Part shown: positions 1 to 5,949 of the stretch, piece after piece | How positions within the stretch are numbered: position 1 is the first letter of the stretch | Layout of the letters: the number at the start of each line of letters is the position of its first letter | Source: Rhodoferax sp. | GTDB taxonomy: Bacteria; Pseudomonadota; Gammaproteobacteria; Burkholderiales; Burkholderiaceae_C | Direction: 5' to 3' | Assembly: GCA_020048255.1 (NCBI GenBank) | Contig: JAIFMR010000191.1 | Location: forward strand, 1-7,473 | Length of the DNA stretch: 7,473 nt | Made by a program: the position numbers and the translations under genes | The notes under the pieces: generated by a model | The model's database searches: none | The model's input: the letters and a program-made list of their open reading frames with translations, nothing else | Told to the model about the DNA's origin: nothing

Positions 1-306
1 CGGCCGGCACGCCAAGCGGCATCGGCCCCAACAACGCCCCAAGAGCCCCTGCTGAATCTGCGCCTGGAGTTGGAAGAATTCAGCCAGCTTTTTGAAACCC
101 CCGACAAAAGCAGCGGCCTGCTGCGCCTGCGCGCCACCGTGATGCAGCGCAGCACCACCGCAGAAACCCTGCTGGCCCAACGCAGTTTTGTCGTGCAACA
201 CAGCGCCCCCAGCGCCGACGCCAGCGGTGGTGTGCGCGCCCTCACAATGGCAACAGATCAAGTCATTGGGGACATTGAAGCGTGGCTGGGGCAAGTGGTT
301 CAATAG
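1..306 (+). CDS. ABC-type transport auxiliary lipoprotein, C-terminal part (5' end outside window)
   Basis: Frame 1 is open from the first base and ends at TAG 304-306, giving the last 101 residues of a protein that begins outside the window. The segment LNLRLELEEFSQLFETPD, followed by GLLRLRATV, LLAQRSFVVQ, APSADASGGVRAL and a final amphipathic helix ending AWLGQVVQ, is the pattern I know from the C-terminal half of the ABC_trans_aux/PqiC-type lipoproteins (old DUF330). In proteobacteria these are periplasmic, outer-membrane-anchored partners of MlaD/PqiB-type lipid transporters, and are usually encoded last, after the ATPase, permease and MCE-domain genes. Being last in an operon fits the unrelated BLUF gene that follows. 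The lipobox and N-terminal domain are not visible, so the family call rests on the tail only. The likely substrate class (phospholipid or similar) is family knowledge, not something seen here. Confidence 0.72.
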   Translation, partial: RPARQAASAPTTPQEPLLNLRLELEEFSQLFETPDKSSGLLRLRATVMQRSTTAETLLAQRSFVVQHSAPSADASGGVRALTMATDQVIGDIEAWLGQVVQ

Positions 307-345
307 CACGGTACAGTGTTCGATCAACAATCAGCTGACTGTGAA

Positions 346-382
346 ACCACGGATGACCGTCGGTCCATGGTGTGTTTTATTT
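346..382 (+). terminator. Possible rho-independent terminator after the lipoprotein gene
   Basis: ACCACGGA (346-353) can pair with TCCATGGT (364-371) with one mismatch. An inner GACC/GGTC pair lies in the loop, and the T-rich stretch TGTTTTATTT (373-382) follows. The position, 40 bases after the lipoprotein stop and just before the BLUF ribosome-binding site, suits a terminator that separates the two genes. The stem is imperfect, so this is only a candidate. No clear sigma-70 promoter for the BLUF gene was seen between it and position 401. Confidence 0.35.
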
Positions 383-400
383 GAAATATAGGAGCTAGCC

Positions 401-820
401 ATGCTTATCCGGATCGTCTATCTCAGCTCTGCGGTGGGGCCACAAACTGGCACCATGACCCAAGCCATCTTGGAAAAATCTCAAGCCTGGAACCAGGCCA
501 ACGGGATCACAGGTGTGCTTTGCCAGGGCCAAGGTGTTTTTTTGCAGGCGCTTGAGGGCGAGAGAAAAACAGTGACCGAACTTTACACGCGCATCTGTGC
601 TGACCAACGGCACAACAATGTTGAAATTTTGCACTGCGAAAGTATTCTCGAGCGACGCTACAAGAATTGGTCTATGGCGCTGGTCAACTTGTCTGACATT
701 GACCCGTCCACAAAAATCGACTGGCCTGAGTTTGACCCCTACTCTGTGACCGGGATGCTGGTGATGGCTCGCATCGATGAACTGCTCGCTGAAGGCACAG
801 TGATCAACGGGTTGGATTGA
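401..820 (+). CDS. BLUF-domain blue-light photoreceptor (stand-alone, short type)
   Basis: This is a 139-residue cytoplasmic protein made almost entirely of one BLUF (FAD-binding blue-light sensor) domain. It opens with MLIRIVYLSSAV, the first beta strand carrying the photoactive tyrosine. Using AppA numbering as I remember it, every key residue is present at a constant offset of 14: Tyr7 (AppA Tyr21), Asn31 (Asn45), Gln49 (Gln63), Trp90 (Trp104) and Met92 (Met106). A light-competent flavin site is therefore expected. About 40 residues follow the domain core, which is typical of short BLUF proteins that signal through protein-protein contacts. There is no EAL, GGDEF or cyclase output domain. 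The ATG start is supported by AGGAG at 390-394, six bases upstream. The partner is unknown: no obvious target gene is adjacent, and the next sequence downstream is a gene fragment. Family assignment is firm; the output is not. Confidence 0.93.
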   Translation: MLIRIVYLSSAVGPQTGTMTQAILEKSQAWNQANGITGVLCQGQGVFLQALEGERKTVTELYTRICADQRHNNVEILHCESILERRYKNWSMALVNLSDIDPSTKIDWPEFDPYSVTGMLVMARIDELLAEGTVINGLD

Positions 821-850
821 CCCCGGGGTGAGCTCGCCAACTCGCTACCC

Positions 851-997
851 GGCGAACTGGTGTGCGCCCGAATGACGCGCAAATTTCTTGAATTCTCCCT
901 GGCACAAGGCAACAACCTGATCACGCCCTGGCCAGAGCACCGCTTTGCTGGGCTGAAACCTGACACAGATGATCTTGAGCGCATGAGCGGCTGCTGA
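851..997 (+). pseudogene. Fragment of a DUF2237 (COG3651) family gene
   Basis: The reading frame shared with the BLUF gene continues after its stop and encodes VCARMTRKFLEFS, AQGNNLITP and WPEHRFAGLKP (860-961). I recognise this as the central block of DUF2237 proteins, where the usual form is close to HTVCAxMTxEFLxFSxxxGNDLSTPxPExxFPGLKPGDRWCLCA. The conserved N-terminal part (a Cys-rich stretch before HTVCA) is missing, and so is everything after GLKP, including the RWCLCA motif. Instead, eleven unrelated residues lead to TGA 995-997. About a third of a roughly 120-residue family remains, so this is a relic rather than a gene, even though an ATG exists at 872. The function of DUF2237 is not established. 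The match is from memory. Confidence 0.62.
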
Positions 998-1028
998 GTC
1001 TGAGTCAAGAACAGTAAGCTCGGTGCGT

Positions 1029-1424
1029 TTACCTCGACGCCATCCCCGCCATGGTCGGCAATCCGGCCTGGGTCCAGGCGTTCATGCCCCCTTTGACGTT
1101 GACAGCTTGGGTGAATCCAGCTTTGGCCAAAATCTCTTGCGCCTGCCCCGAACGGTTGCCAGAGCGGCAGATCAGGGCGATGGGTTTGTCTTTGTGCGCA
1201 CTGAGTTCGGCCAGACGACGCTCCAGTTGCCCCAGCGGGATCAGCGTGCTGCCCGGCGCGTGGGCCTGGGCGTATTCGCTGGGCTCGCGCACATCGATCA
1301 ACAAGGCACCTTGGCTCTGCATGACCGCACCCTGTTTCACATCCACTCCAGGGACTTCCGTGCAGGCCACCAGCAGGGTTGCCAGCGCCAGGGCAGCCCA
1401 CAAGGAGATGCGCACGGGCTTCAA
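1029..1424 (-). CDS. Rhodanese-domain lipoprotein (sulfurtransferase-like)
   Basis: This encodes a small exported protein of about 131 residues with one rhodanese domain. The N-terminus has basic residues, a hydrophobic stretch (SLWAALALATLLVAC) and the lipobox LVAC, so lipidation of that Cys is expected. The next residue, Thr, points to the outer membrane. The rhodanese core follows: LLIDVREPSEYAQAHAPG, IPLGQLERRL, the active-site loop CRSGNRSG with the catalytic Cys, and GGMNAWTQAGLP at the end. Single-domain rhodaneses of this sort move sulfane sulfur or act in thiol and redox handling; the substrate here is unknown. The start is uncertain. TTG at 1424-1422 overlaps the chemoreceptor TGA (sequence TTGA) and looks translationally coupled; TTG 1436 and GTG 1415 are alternatives that keep the signal peptide. 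It is the last gene of the minus-strand set. No convincing terminator was seen after its stop (TAA at 1031-1029). Confidence 0.88.
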   Translation of the reverse strand: MKPVRISLWAALALATLLVACTEVPGVDVKQGAVMQSQGALLIDVREPSEYAQAHAPGSTLIPLGQLERRLAELSAHKDKPIALICRSGNRSGQAQEILAKAGFTQAVNVKGGMNAWTQAGLPTMAGMASR

Positions 1425-3085
1425 AAGGTTTCCCAATCGTCATCACCGCCCTTGGCCGGCGCTGCCGGTGCCGGGGCGGGAGCCGCTGGCTTTTTGGCTG
1501 GGGCGCTGTGGCTCAGCTGCGGTGCTTTTGGTTTGAGCGCTGGCGCGTTGGATTTGGGTGCAGCGGCTAGTTTGGGGCGGGGCGCCGGCGCTGCAATGGG
1601 TTTGGGCGGTGCGGCTCTGCGCGGTGCTGCGGCAAAGGGCGCCGGGCGATAGCCCGAGGCGCCTTGTCCGCTGGCCTGGAACACCGCCACGTTCTGCACC
1701 AGCTCCTGGGCCTGCGAGCGCAGGCTGCCGGCGGCGGCAGCCATCTGCTCCACCAAGGCGGCGTTTTGCTGCGTGGCCTGGTCCATTTGCATCACGGCTT
1801 CACTGACATTGGCCACACCGCTGGCTTGCTCAGCACCGGCAGCGCTAATCTCACCCATGATGTCGGTCACCCGGCGAATCGACCCCACCACTTCGGTCAT
1901 GGTGGTGCCGGCCTGGTCCACCAGATTGCTGCCGAGCTCGACTCGCTCCACGCTGGTGTTGATGAGGGTCTTGATTTCCTTGGCGGCTTCAGCCGAGCGC
2001 CCGGCCAGCGAACGCACCTCGCTGGCCACCACAGCAAAGCCACGGCCCTGCTCACCGGCGCGGGCGGCTTCCACCGCCGCGTTCAGCGCCAGAATATTTG
2101 TCTGAAAGGCAATGCCGTCGATCACGCTGATGATGTCGCTGATCTTGCGCGAGGCCTCGTTGATGCCGCGCATGGTGTCCACCACCTGGCTGACCACCGC
2201 ACCGCCTTGCGCTGCAACTGTGCTGGCGTTCATGGCCAGCTGGTTGGCCTGACGGGCGTTTTCGGCAGACTGCGTGACCATTTGCGTGAGGTGCTCCATG
2301 CTGCTGGCGGTGCGCTGCAAGTTGCTGGCGGTTTGCTCGGTGCGGTCGCTCAAGTCCTGGTTACCGCTGGCGATTTCGGCGGCGGCCAGCTCAATGCTGC
2401 TGGAGCCCGTGCGCACGGCAGACACCGCCGTGTTCATGCGCGCCAGCGTGCTCTTGAGCGCTTGGCCCGCTGGGGTATCTGCGGCAACTTGCGTCACATC
2501 CAGGGCAATGCTGTCGGTCTGATTCACGTGGGACACCAGCAAGCCCAGCTCTTCACCGGCTTGGGCGGCACGCGCCATACCCACCACCAAAACGATCTCG
2601 ACACCCGACTGCACCACCACGTACACGGCGTGCAGCATGATCACGGCAAAGTTGGGTGCCGACAGGCAATACACTCCAAACCCCGCCGCTTGCAGGCGGT
2701 CAAACAGCACATGGTGCACGGCATACATGGCCGCACCAAACACCACCACGCGCCAGTCACGGTACACCAGCAACAAGGCCAGCGTGACAAACACCCCGAA
2801 GTGAAACTCCACCATGCCCTGCGAGAGCTGAATGTGCAGCACCACAAAACCAATCAGCACAAAGGTCAGCACATATTTACTCAAGCTGGTGCCCTTGGCG
2901 CTGGCAAAAACCACCCCTGCCAACAGCGAAAACACCACAGTGCCCCCAATGGCCAGACTGGTATCAATAAACTGAAATCCCAGAATCAAGGTGGCCAGGG
3001 CACTGATGCCAATGGCCAGCAAAATAATTTTGTCGCCAAACAATTCAGTCGAATTCGGTGTTGAGTCACTCGGGTTTTCAGTCAT
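1421..3085 (-). CDS. Methyl-accepting chemotaxis protein with six-helix membrane sensor
   Basis: A 554-residue chemoreceptor. Residues about 19-40, 44-62, 69-88, 93-108, 112-128 and 146-169 are hydrophobic and likely span the membrane, with only short loops, so sensing probably occurs in or near the membrane rather than in a periplasmic domain. This part carries His84, His95, His124, His125 and His152. There is no clear HAMP domain; a helix with DVTQVAADTPAGQALKS leads into the coiled-coil signalling domain (about 185-470). The CheA/CheW-binding hairpin tip is textbook: IDGIAFQTNILALN, AAVEAARAGEQGRGFAVVA, SEVRSLAGRSAEAAKEI. An Ala/Pro/Lys-rich tether (about 475-547) ends in DWETF, the type of C-terminal pentapeptide that binds CheR/CheB. 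ATG 3085 is chosen because GGAG lies six bases upstream (3095-3092); a TTG at 3097 would place the start on that site. The ligand is unknown. It lies 21 bases after the broken LiaI-like gene. Confidence 0.95.
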   Translation of the reverse strand: MTENPSDSTPNSTELFGDKIILLAIGISALATLILGFQFIDTSLAIGGTVVFSLLAGVVFASAKGTSLSKYVLTFVLIGFVVLHIQLSQGMVEFHFGVFVTLALLLVYRDWRVVVFGAAMYAVHHVLFDRLQAAGFGVYCLSAPNFAVIMLHAVYVVVQSGVEIVLVVGMARAAQAGEELGLLVSHVNQTDSIALDVTQVAADTPAGQALKSTLARMNTAVSAVRTGSSSIELAAAEIASGNQDLSDRTEQTASNLQRTASSMEHLTQMVTQSAENARQANQLAMNASTVAAQGGAVVSQVVDTMRGINEASRKISDIISVIDGIAFQTNILALNAAVEAARAGEQGRGFAVVASEVRSLAGRSAEAAKEIKTLINTSVERVELGSNLVDQAGTTMTEVVGSIRRVTDIMGEISAAGAEQASGVANVSEAVMQMDQATQQNAALVEQMAAAAGSLRSQAQELVQNVAVFQASGQGASGYRPAPFAAAPRRAAPPKPIAAPAPRPKLAAAPKSNAPALKPKAPQLSHSAPAKKPAAPAPAPAAPAKGGDDDWETF

Positions 3086-3106
3086 GGGTTTCTCCAAATG
3101 TTGTTG

Positions 3107-3393
3107 CTACTTCAGCTCAATCGCATAGGCTGGCCCGCGATCGGCGAACGCCACAATATAACCACAAATCGATCTATATTCGCTAAAGCTTCTGGCGTTG
3201 ACCACTTCATCGGGTCGTTTCTTTGGGGCAGCCAGCGAAAAAAACGTGATCAGGCCAAACACGATCAGGATGGTTGGCCACCATACGCGCGACAGCTCGG
3301 TCAGACTCACGTTGATCAGTCCCAAGTTGCTCAACAGAAAAATATACCCGTCAGCACCAACACAATCGCAACGACGTTGCGCTTGAGCTTCAT
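3107..3393 (-). pseudogene. LiaI/LiaF-type small membrane protein gene, broken by one frameshift
   Basis: ATG 3393 has a good ribosome-binding site (AAGGA, 3404-3400, six bases away) and starts MKLKRNVVAIVLVLTGIFF, but the frame stops at TGA 3333-3331 after 20 codons. The protein continues at once in another frame: LLSNLGLINVSLTELSRVWWPTIL, then IVFGLITFF, ending AYAIELK at TAG 3109-3107. One extra T in the T5 run (complement of 3338-3342) would rejoin the two parts into a 95-residue protein with two membrane helices around a SNLGLI...WWP core. That matches the LiaI-LiaF-like transmembrane region (DUF5668-type) as I know it. The role of such proteins in proteobacteria is unclear. The break may be a true mutation, a sequencing error in a homopolymer, or (less likely) a -1 recoding site at TTT TTC. 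It is the first gene of the minus-strand operon. Confidence 0.7.
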
Positions 3394-3411
3394 GGCGTTT
3401 CCTTTTCTGCC

Positions 3412-3430
3412 GATGAAGCGTCGGTTCATC
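3412..3430. promoter_or_regulatory. 19-bp palindrome, possible operator or leader hairpin
   Basis: GATGAAGCG-T-CGGTTCATC is an inverted repeat with nine-base arms and one mismatched pair. It ends 18 bases upstream of the LiaI-like start codon and only seven bases from its ribosome-binding site. It could be the operator of a dimeric regulator for the minus-strand operon. Read as RNA, it would form a six-pair hairpin in the leader just before the ribosome-binding site. The symmetry is seen directly; the function is inferred. Confidence 0.4.
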
Positions 3431-3504
3431 AAGTTGCGCAAGCATACCGGGAATTTCAGTGTGGTGGCAATGGTTGCGCCCAAGTCAAAAGATTGCCTAC
3501 CGCA

Positions 3505-3546
3505 TTGACTTAAATCACGCCTGCAACCTCGTCTGACTTGTACAGT
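3505..3546 (+). promoter_or_regulatory. FNR/Anr-type box and -10-like element of the octaheme cytochrome promoter
   Basis: TTGACTTAAATCAC at 3505-3518 matches the FNR/Anr consensus TTGAT-N4-ATCAA at 8 of its 10 specified bases, including both TTGA and ATCA cores. TACAGT at 3541-3546 matches TATAAT at 4 of 6. If transcription begins near 3553, the box is centred at about -41.5, which is the classical position for activation by FNR-family proteins at class II sites. The predicted leader of about 67 bases ends at the GGAG ribosome-binding site 3611-3614. This supports oxygen-limited expression of the cytochrome pair. No start site has been measured. Confidence 0.5.
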
Positions 3547-3619
3547 TGCGCGCTTTCTATCTTGGTGTCTCAAGGCGACAAACACCCAACGATCGAAACA
3601 AAACAACGATGGAGCACCC

Positions 3620-5266
3620 ATGTTCAAACCCACTCATAGACTTGTCGGCCTCTGCCTGCTGGCCCTGAGCTTGTGGGCACAGGCCAACACCCCGCCCGAA
3701 CCCAGTCCGGCATCGCTGACATCCGCGCCACTGGCCAAATCCGCCAGCAACAGCACTACCGACCACAGCCAACTGGAGGCGCTCAAAGGCCCGTTCAAGT
3801 CTGGCCCGGAGGTGACAAAAGCCTGTCTGAGCTGCCACAACACAGCGGGCCATCAGGTGATGAAGAGCGTTCACTGGACCTGGGAAGCCGTCAACCCCAC
3901 CACCGGCAAGACGGTCGGCAAAAAAATCACCGCCAATAATTTTTGCGGCTCCCCGATCTCCAACGAGCCACGCTGCACCAGCTGTCACGCGGGTTACGGC
4001 TGGAAAGACAAAAATTTTGACTTCACCAATCAAGGCAACGTGGACTGCCTGGTCTGCCATGACAACAGCGGCACGTACAAAAAATTCAGCACTGATGCCG
4101 GTCACCCCTTGTACGCCGACCGTGAGTTTGAGCCGCAGGAAGGGCCACCGGGCAAGAAGCTATTCAAGTCGCCTGACCTAACCAAGATTGCGCAAAACGT
4201 TGGCAAACCCGGCCGTGAAAACTGCGGTGCCTGCCACTTCAGCGGCGGCGGCGGTGATGCAGTCAAACACGGCGACCTGGACTCGTCGCTGAAAAAGCCC
4301 TCGCGCGAACTCGACGTGCACATGGCCAAGGACGGTGCCAACATGGTCTGCGCCGACTGCCATACCTTCAACGCGCACCAGCCCTCTGGCAGCCGCTTCA
4401 CCACGCGCTCCAAAGACGCGCACGGCCTCGACCTGCCCAAAGACGACCATGACCGCGCCACTTGTGAGTCCTGCCACAGCCAGGCCCCGCACAAAGAGGC
4501 CAAGATCAATAACCATACCAACAAGGTGGCCTGCCAAACCTGCCATATCCCCGAGTTTGCCCGGGGTGGCATTGCCACCAAAATGCTGTGGGACTGGTCC
4601 ACCGCTGGCAAGATGGGGCCGGACGGCAAGCCTCTGTTTGTTAAGGACGAACATGGGCACCTGTCTTACTCAGCCGCCAAGGGCGACTTCAAGTACGGCG
4701 AGAACGTGCGCCCCGAATACAAGTGGTTCAACGGCAACGTCAACCCGGTGAATATCACCGACAAGTTTGACGACACCCAGGTGCTTGACCTCAACCGCAT
4801 TGACGGCTCGGCCAAAGACCCGAACGCGCGCATCTGGCCGTTCAAGGTCATGCACGGCAAGCAGCCTTACGACACCGTGAACAAGACCCTGGTGGTCAAC
4901 CACGTTTGGGGTGACGACGACACGGCACTGTGGAAACACTACGACTACGCCAAATCAATCAAAGCCGGCATGGATTACGCCGGCCTGCCGTACAGTGGCC
5001 AATTCGGTTTTATTGAAACCCGCATGAACTGGTTCATCACCCACATGGTCGCGCCCAAGGAAAAAGCGGTACCCTGCGCGCAGTGCCATACCCGCGCTGA
5101 CGATGGTCGCCTAGCGGCCATCACCGACATTTACCTGCCTGGGCGTGACCGCAATGGCTGGGTCGACCTGCTCGGAGGTCTAGCGATCGCTGGCTCGATC
5201 GGCGCGGGCGCAGTCCATGGTCTGGTTCGCATCATCACCCGCCGTCGCAAGGGAGCCCCGAAATGA
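3620..5266 (+). CDS. Octaheme cytochrome c, tetrathionate reductase (OTR) family, membrane-anchored
   Basis: A 548-residue exported multiheme cytochrome. Residues 1-22 form a signal peptide with an AQA cleavage site before Asn23, followed by a Pro/Ser/Ala-rich linker to about 56. Eight CxxCH heme sites begin at Cys69, 119, 143, 202, 244, 282, 305 and 486, with a long heme-free stretch between the seventh and eighth. Blocks such as ENCGACHFSGGGGDAVKHGD and a late WPFKVMHGKQPYD fit the octaheme tetrathionate reductase family. The characterised Shewanella OTR reduces tetrathionate, and also nitrite and hydroxylamine, in vitro. One extra conserved-looking Cys (109) precedes heme 2. Unlike a soluble OTR, this protein ends in a hydrophobic helix (514-539) and RRRKGAPK, so its heme domain should be periplasmic and tethered to the inner membrane. 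ATG 3620 has GGAG at 3611-3614. The gene overlaps the cytochrome b gene by ATGA. Tetrathionate as the real substrate is unproven; nitrogen oxyanions or other sulfur compounds are possible. Confidence 0.9.
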   Translation: MFKPTHRLVGLCLLALSLWAQANTPPEPSPASLTSAPLAKSASNSTTDHSQLEALKGPFKSGPEVTKACLSCHNTAGHQVMKSVHWTWEAVNPTTGKTVGKKITANNFCGSPISNEPRCTSCHAGYGWKDKNFDFTNQGNVDCLVCHDNSGTYKKFSTDAGHPLYADREFEPQEGPPGKKLFKSPDLTKIAQNVGKPGRENCGACHFSGGGGDAVKHGDLDSSLKKPSRELDVHMAKDGANMVCADCHTFNAHQPSGSRFTTRSKDAHGLDLPKDDHDRATCESCHSQAPHKEAKINNHTNKVACQTCHIPEFARGGIATKMLWDWSTAGKMGPDGKPLFVKDEHGHLSYSAAKGDFKYGENVRPEYKWFNGNVNPVNITDKFDDTQVLDLNRIDGSAKDPNARIWPFKVMHGKQPYDTVNKTLVVNHVWGDDDTALWKHYDYAKSIKAGMDYAGLPYSGQFGFIETRMNWFITHMVAPKEKAVPCAQCHTRADDGRLAAITDIYLPGRDRNGWVDLLGGLAIAGSIGAGAVHGLVRIITRRRKGAPK

Positions 5267-5889
5267 ACGCCGCACGCATCTACATCTACAAACGTTATGA
5301 ACGCTTCTGGCACTGGTCACAAGCGCTGCTGGTGATCATCATGATGGTCACTGGTTTTGAGATCCATGGCAGCTACAGCCTGATGGGTTTTCAAAAGGCG
5401 GTGCAACTGCACACCCTGGCGGCGTGGACGCTGCTGGTGCTGTGGGCGTTCACCATCTTCTGGCAATTCACCACCGACGAGTGGAAGCAGTACCTGCCCT
5501 CGCTCAAAAATGTGATGGCAATGATCCACTACTACACGATTGGCATCTTTACCCATTCACCACACCCGTTTCGCAAAACTGTGGTGCAAAAACACAATCC
5601 GCTGCAACGCCTGGCCTACCTGGCGTTGTTGGCTTTCATTTCACCGCTGGTCTGGGGTTCGGGGCTGTTTTACCTGTTCTATGGCAGCTGGAACGCGCTG
5701 GGGATCGACAAGTACCTGACCTTGGAGTTCGTCGCCATCGCCCACACCGCAGGGGCCTTCATGATGACGGCGTTTTTCTTCATCCATGTCTATCTGACCA
5801 CCACCGGTCACACGGTGTTTGCACATATCAAGGCCATGATCACTGGATGGGAAGAGGCCGAACACGAGCTACCCAAAGCCGGGCACTGA
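5263..5889 (+). CDS. Cytochrome b subunit (four-helix, diheme b561/FdnI-like), partner of the octaheme cytochrome
   Basis: A 208-residue integral membrane protein with hydrophobic segments at about 18-34, 49-69, 116-139 and 155-179. Histidines typical of a diheme cytochrome b of the FdnI/HydC type are in place: His17 (RFWHWSQALL) in helix 1, His50 (QLHTLAAW) in helix 2, and His161 (IAHTAGAF) and His175 (FFIHVYL) in helix 4. TTGHTVFAHIKAMITGW at the end is also typical. Such subunits pass electrons between the quinone pool and a periplasmic redox partner. Here the partner must be the octaheme protein, because the start codon overlaps its stop (ATGA) and the ribosome-binding site AAGGGAG (5249-5255) lies inside that gene. 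I infer a quinol-oxidising, periplasmic-reducing complex. Exact heme ligands are assigned by analogy only. No accessory or heme-lyase genes follow; the pair stands alone. Confidence 0.9.
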   Translation: MNAARIYIYKRYERFWHWSQALLVIIMMVTGFEIHGSYSLMGFQKAVQLHTLAAWTLLVLWAFTIFWQFTTDEWKQYLPSLKNVMAMIHYYTIGIFTHSPHPFRKTVVQKHNPLQRLAYLALLAFISPLVWGSGLFYLFYGSWNALGIDKYLTLEFVAIAHTAGAFMMTAFFFIHVYLTTTGHTVFAHIKAMITGWEEAEHELPKAGH

Positions 5890-5949
5890 GCCGCGCGACT
5901 GGCGGCGCCCCGCAACGGCCTGAGGGTTCCAGACCGAACTTTCACGCGT

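Noticed and set aside
831..860. TCGCC/GGCGA inverted pair after the BLUF stop as a terminator
   Set aside because: Only five pairs, a long loop and no T-tract.
739..1446. Minus-strand frame of 235 codons covering the rhodanese and running into the BLUF gene
   Set aside because: It overlaps three better supported genes or fragments in other frames and its translation has no family features.
1664..3064. Long open frame on the plus strand (466 codons) opposite the chemoreceptor gene
   Set aside because: It is His/Gly/Leu-rich with no recognisable domain, and it mirrors the codon structure of the chemoreceptor, whose motifs are unmistakable. It is an antisense shadow.
3107..3445. A 112-codon frame starting upstream of the LiaI-like ATG as an intact gene
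   Set aside because: Its first about 30 residues are not protein-like and it skips the ATG with the good ribosome-binding site. The two-frame reading explains the sequence better.
3460..3488. TTGACT on the minus strand as a -35 element for the LiaI-chemoreceptor operon
   Set aside because: No acceptable -10 hexamer at 16-18 bases; the nearest candidate is about 20 bases away and weak.
3376..3551. Four copies of GTTGCGC in and beside the divergent region
   Set aside because: Spacing is irregular, and a seven-base GC-rich word can recur by chance; there is no symmetry or position rule.
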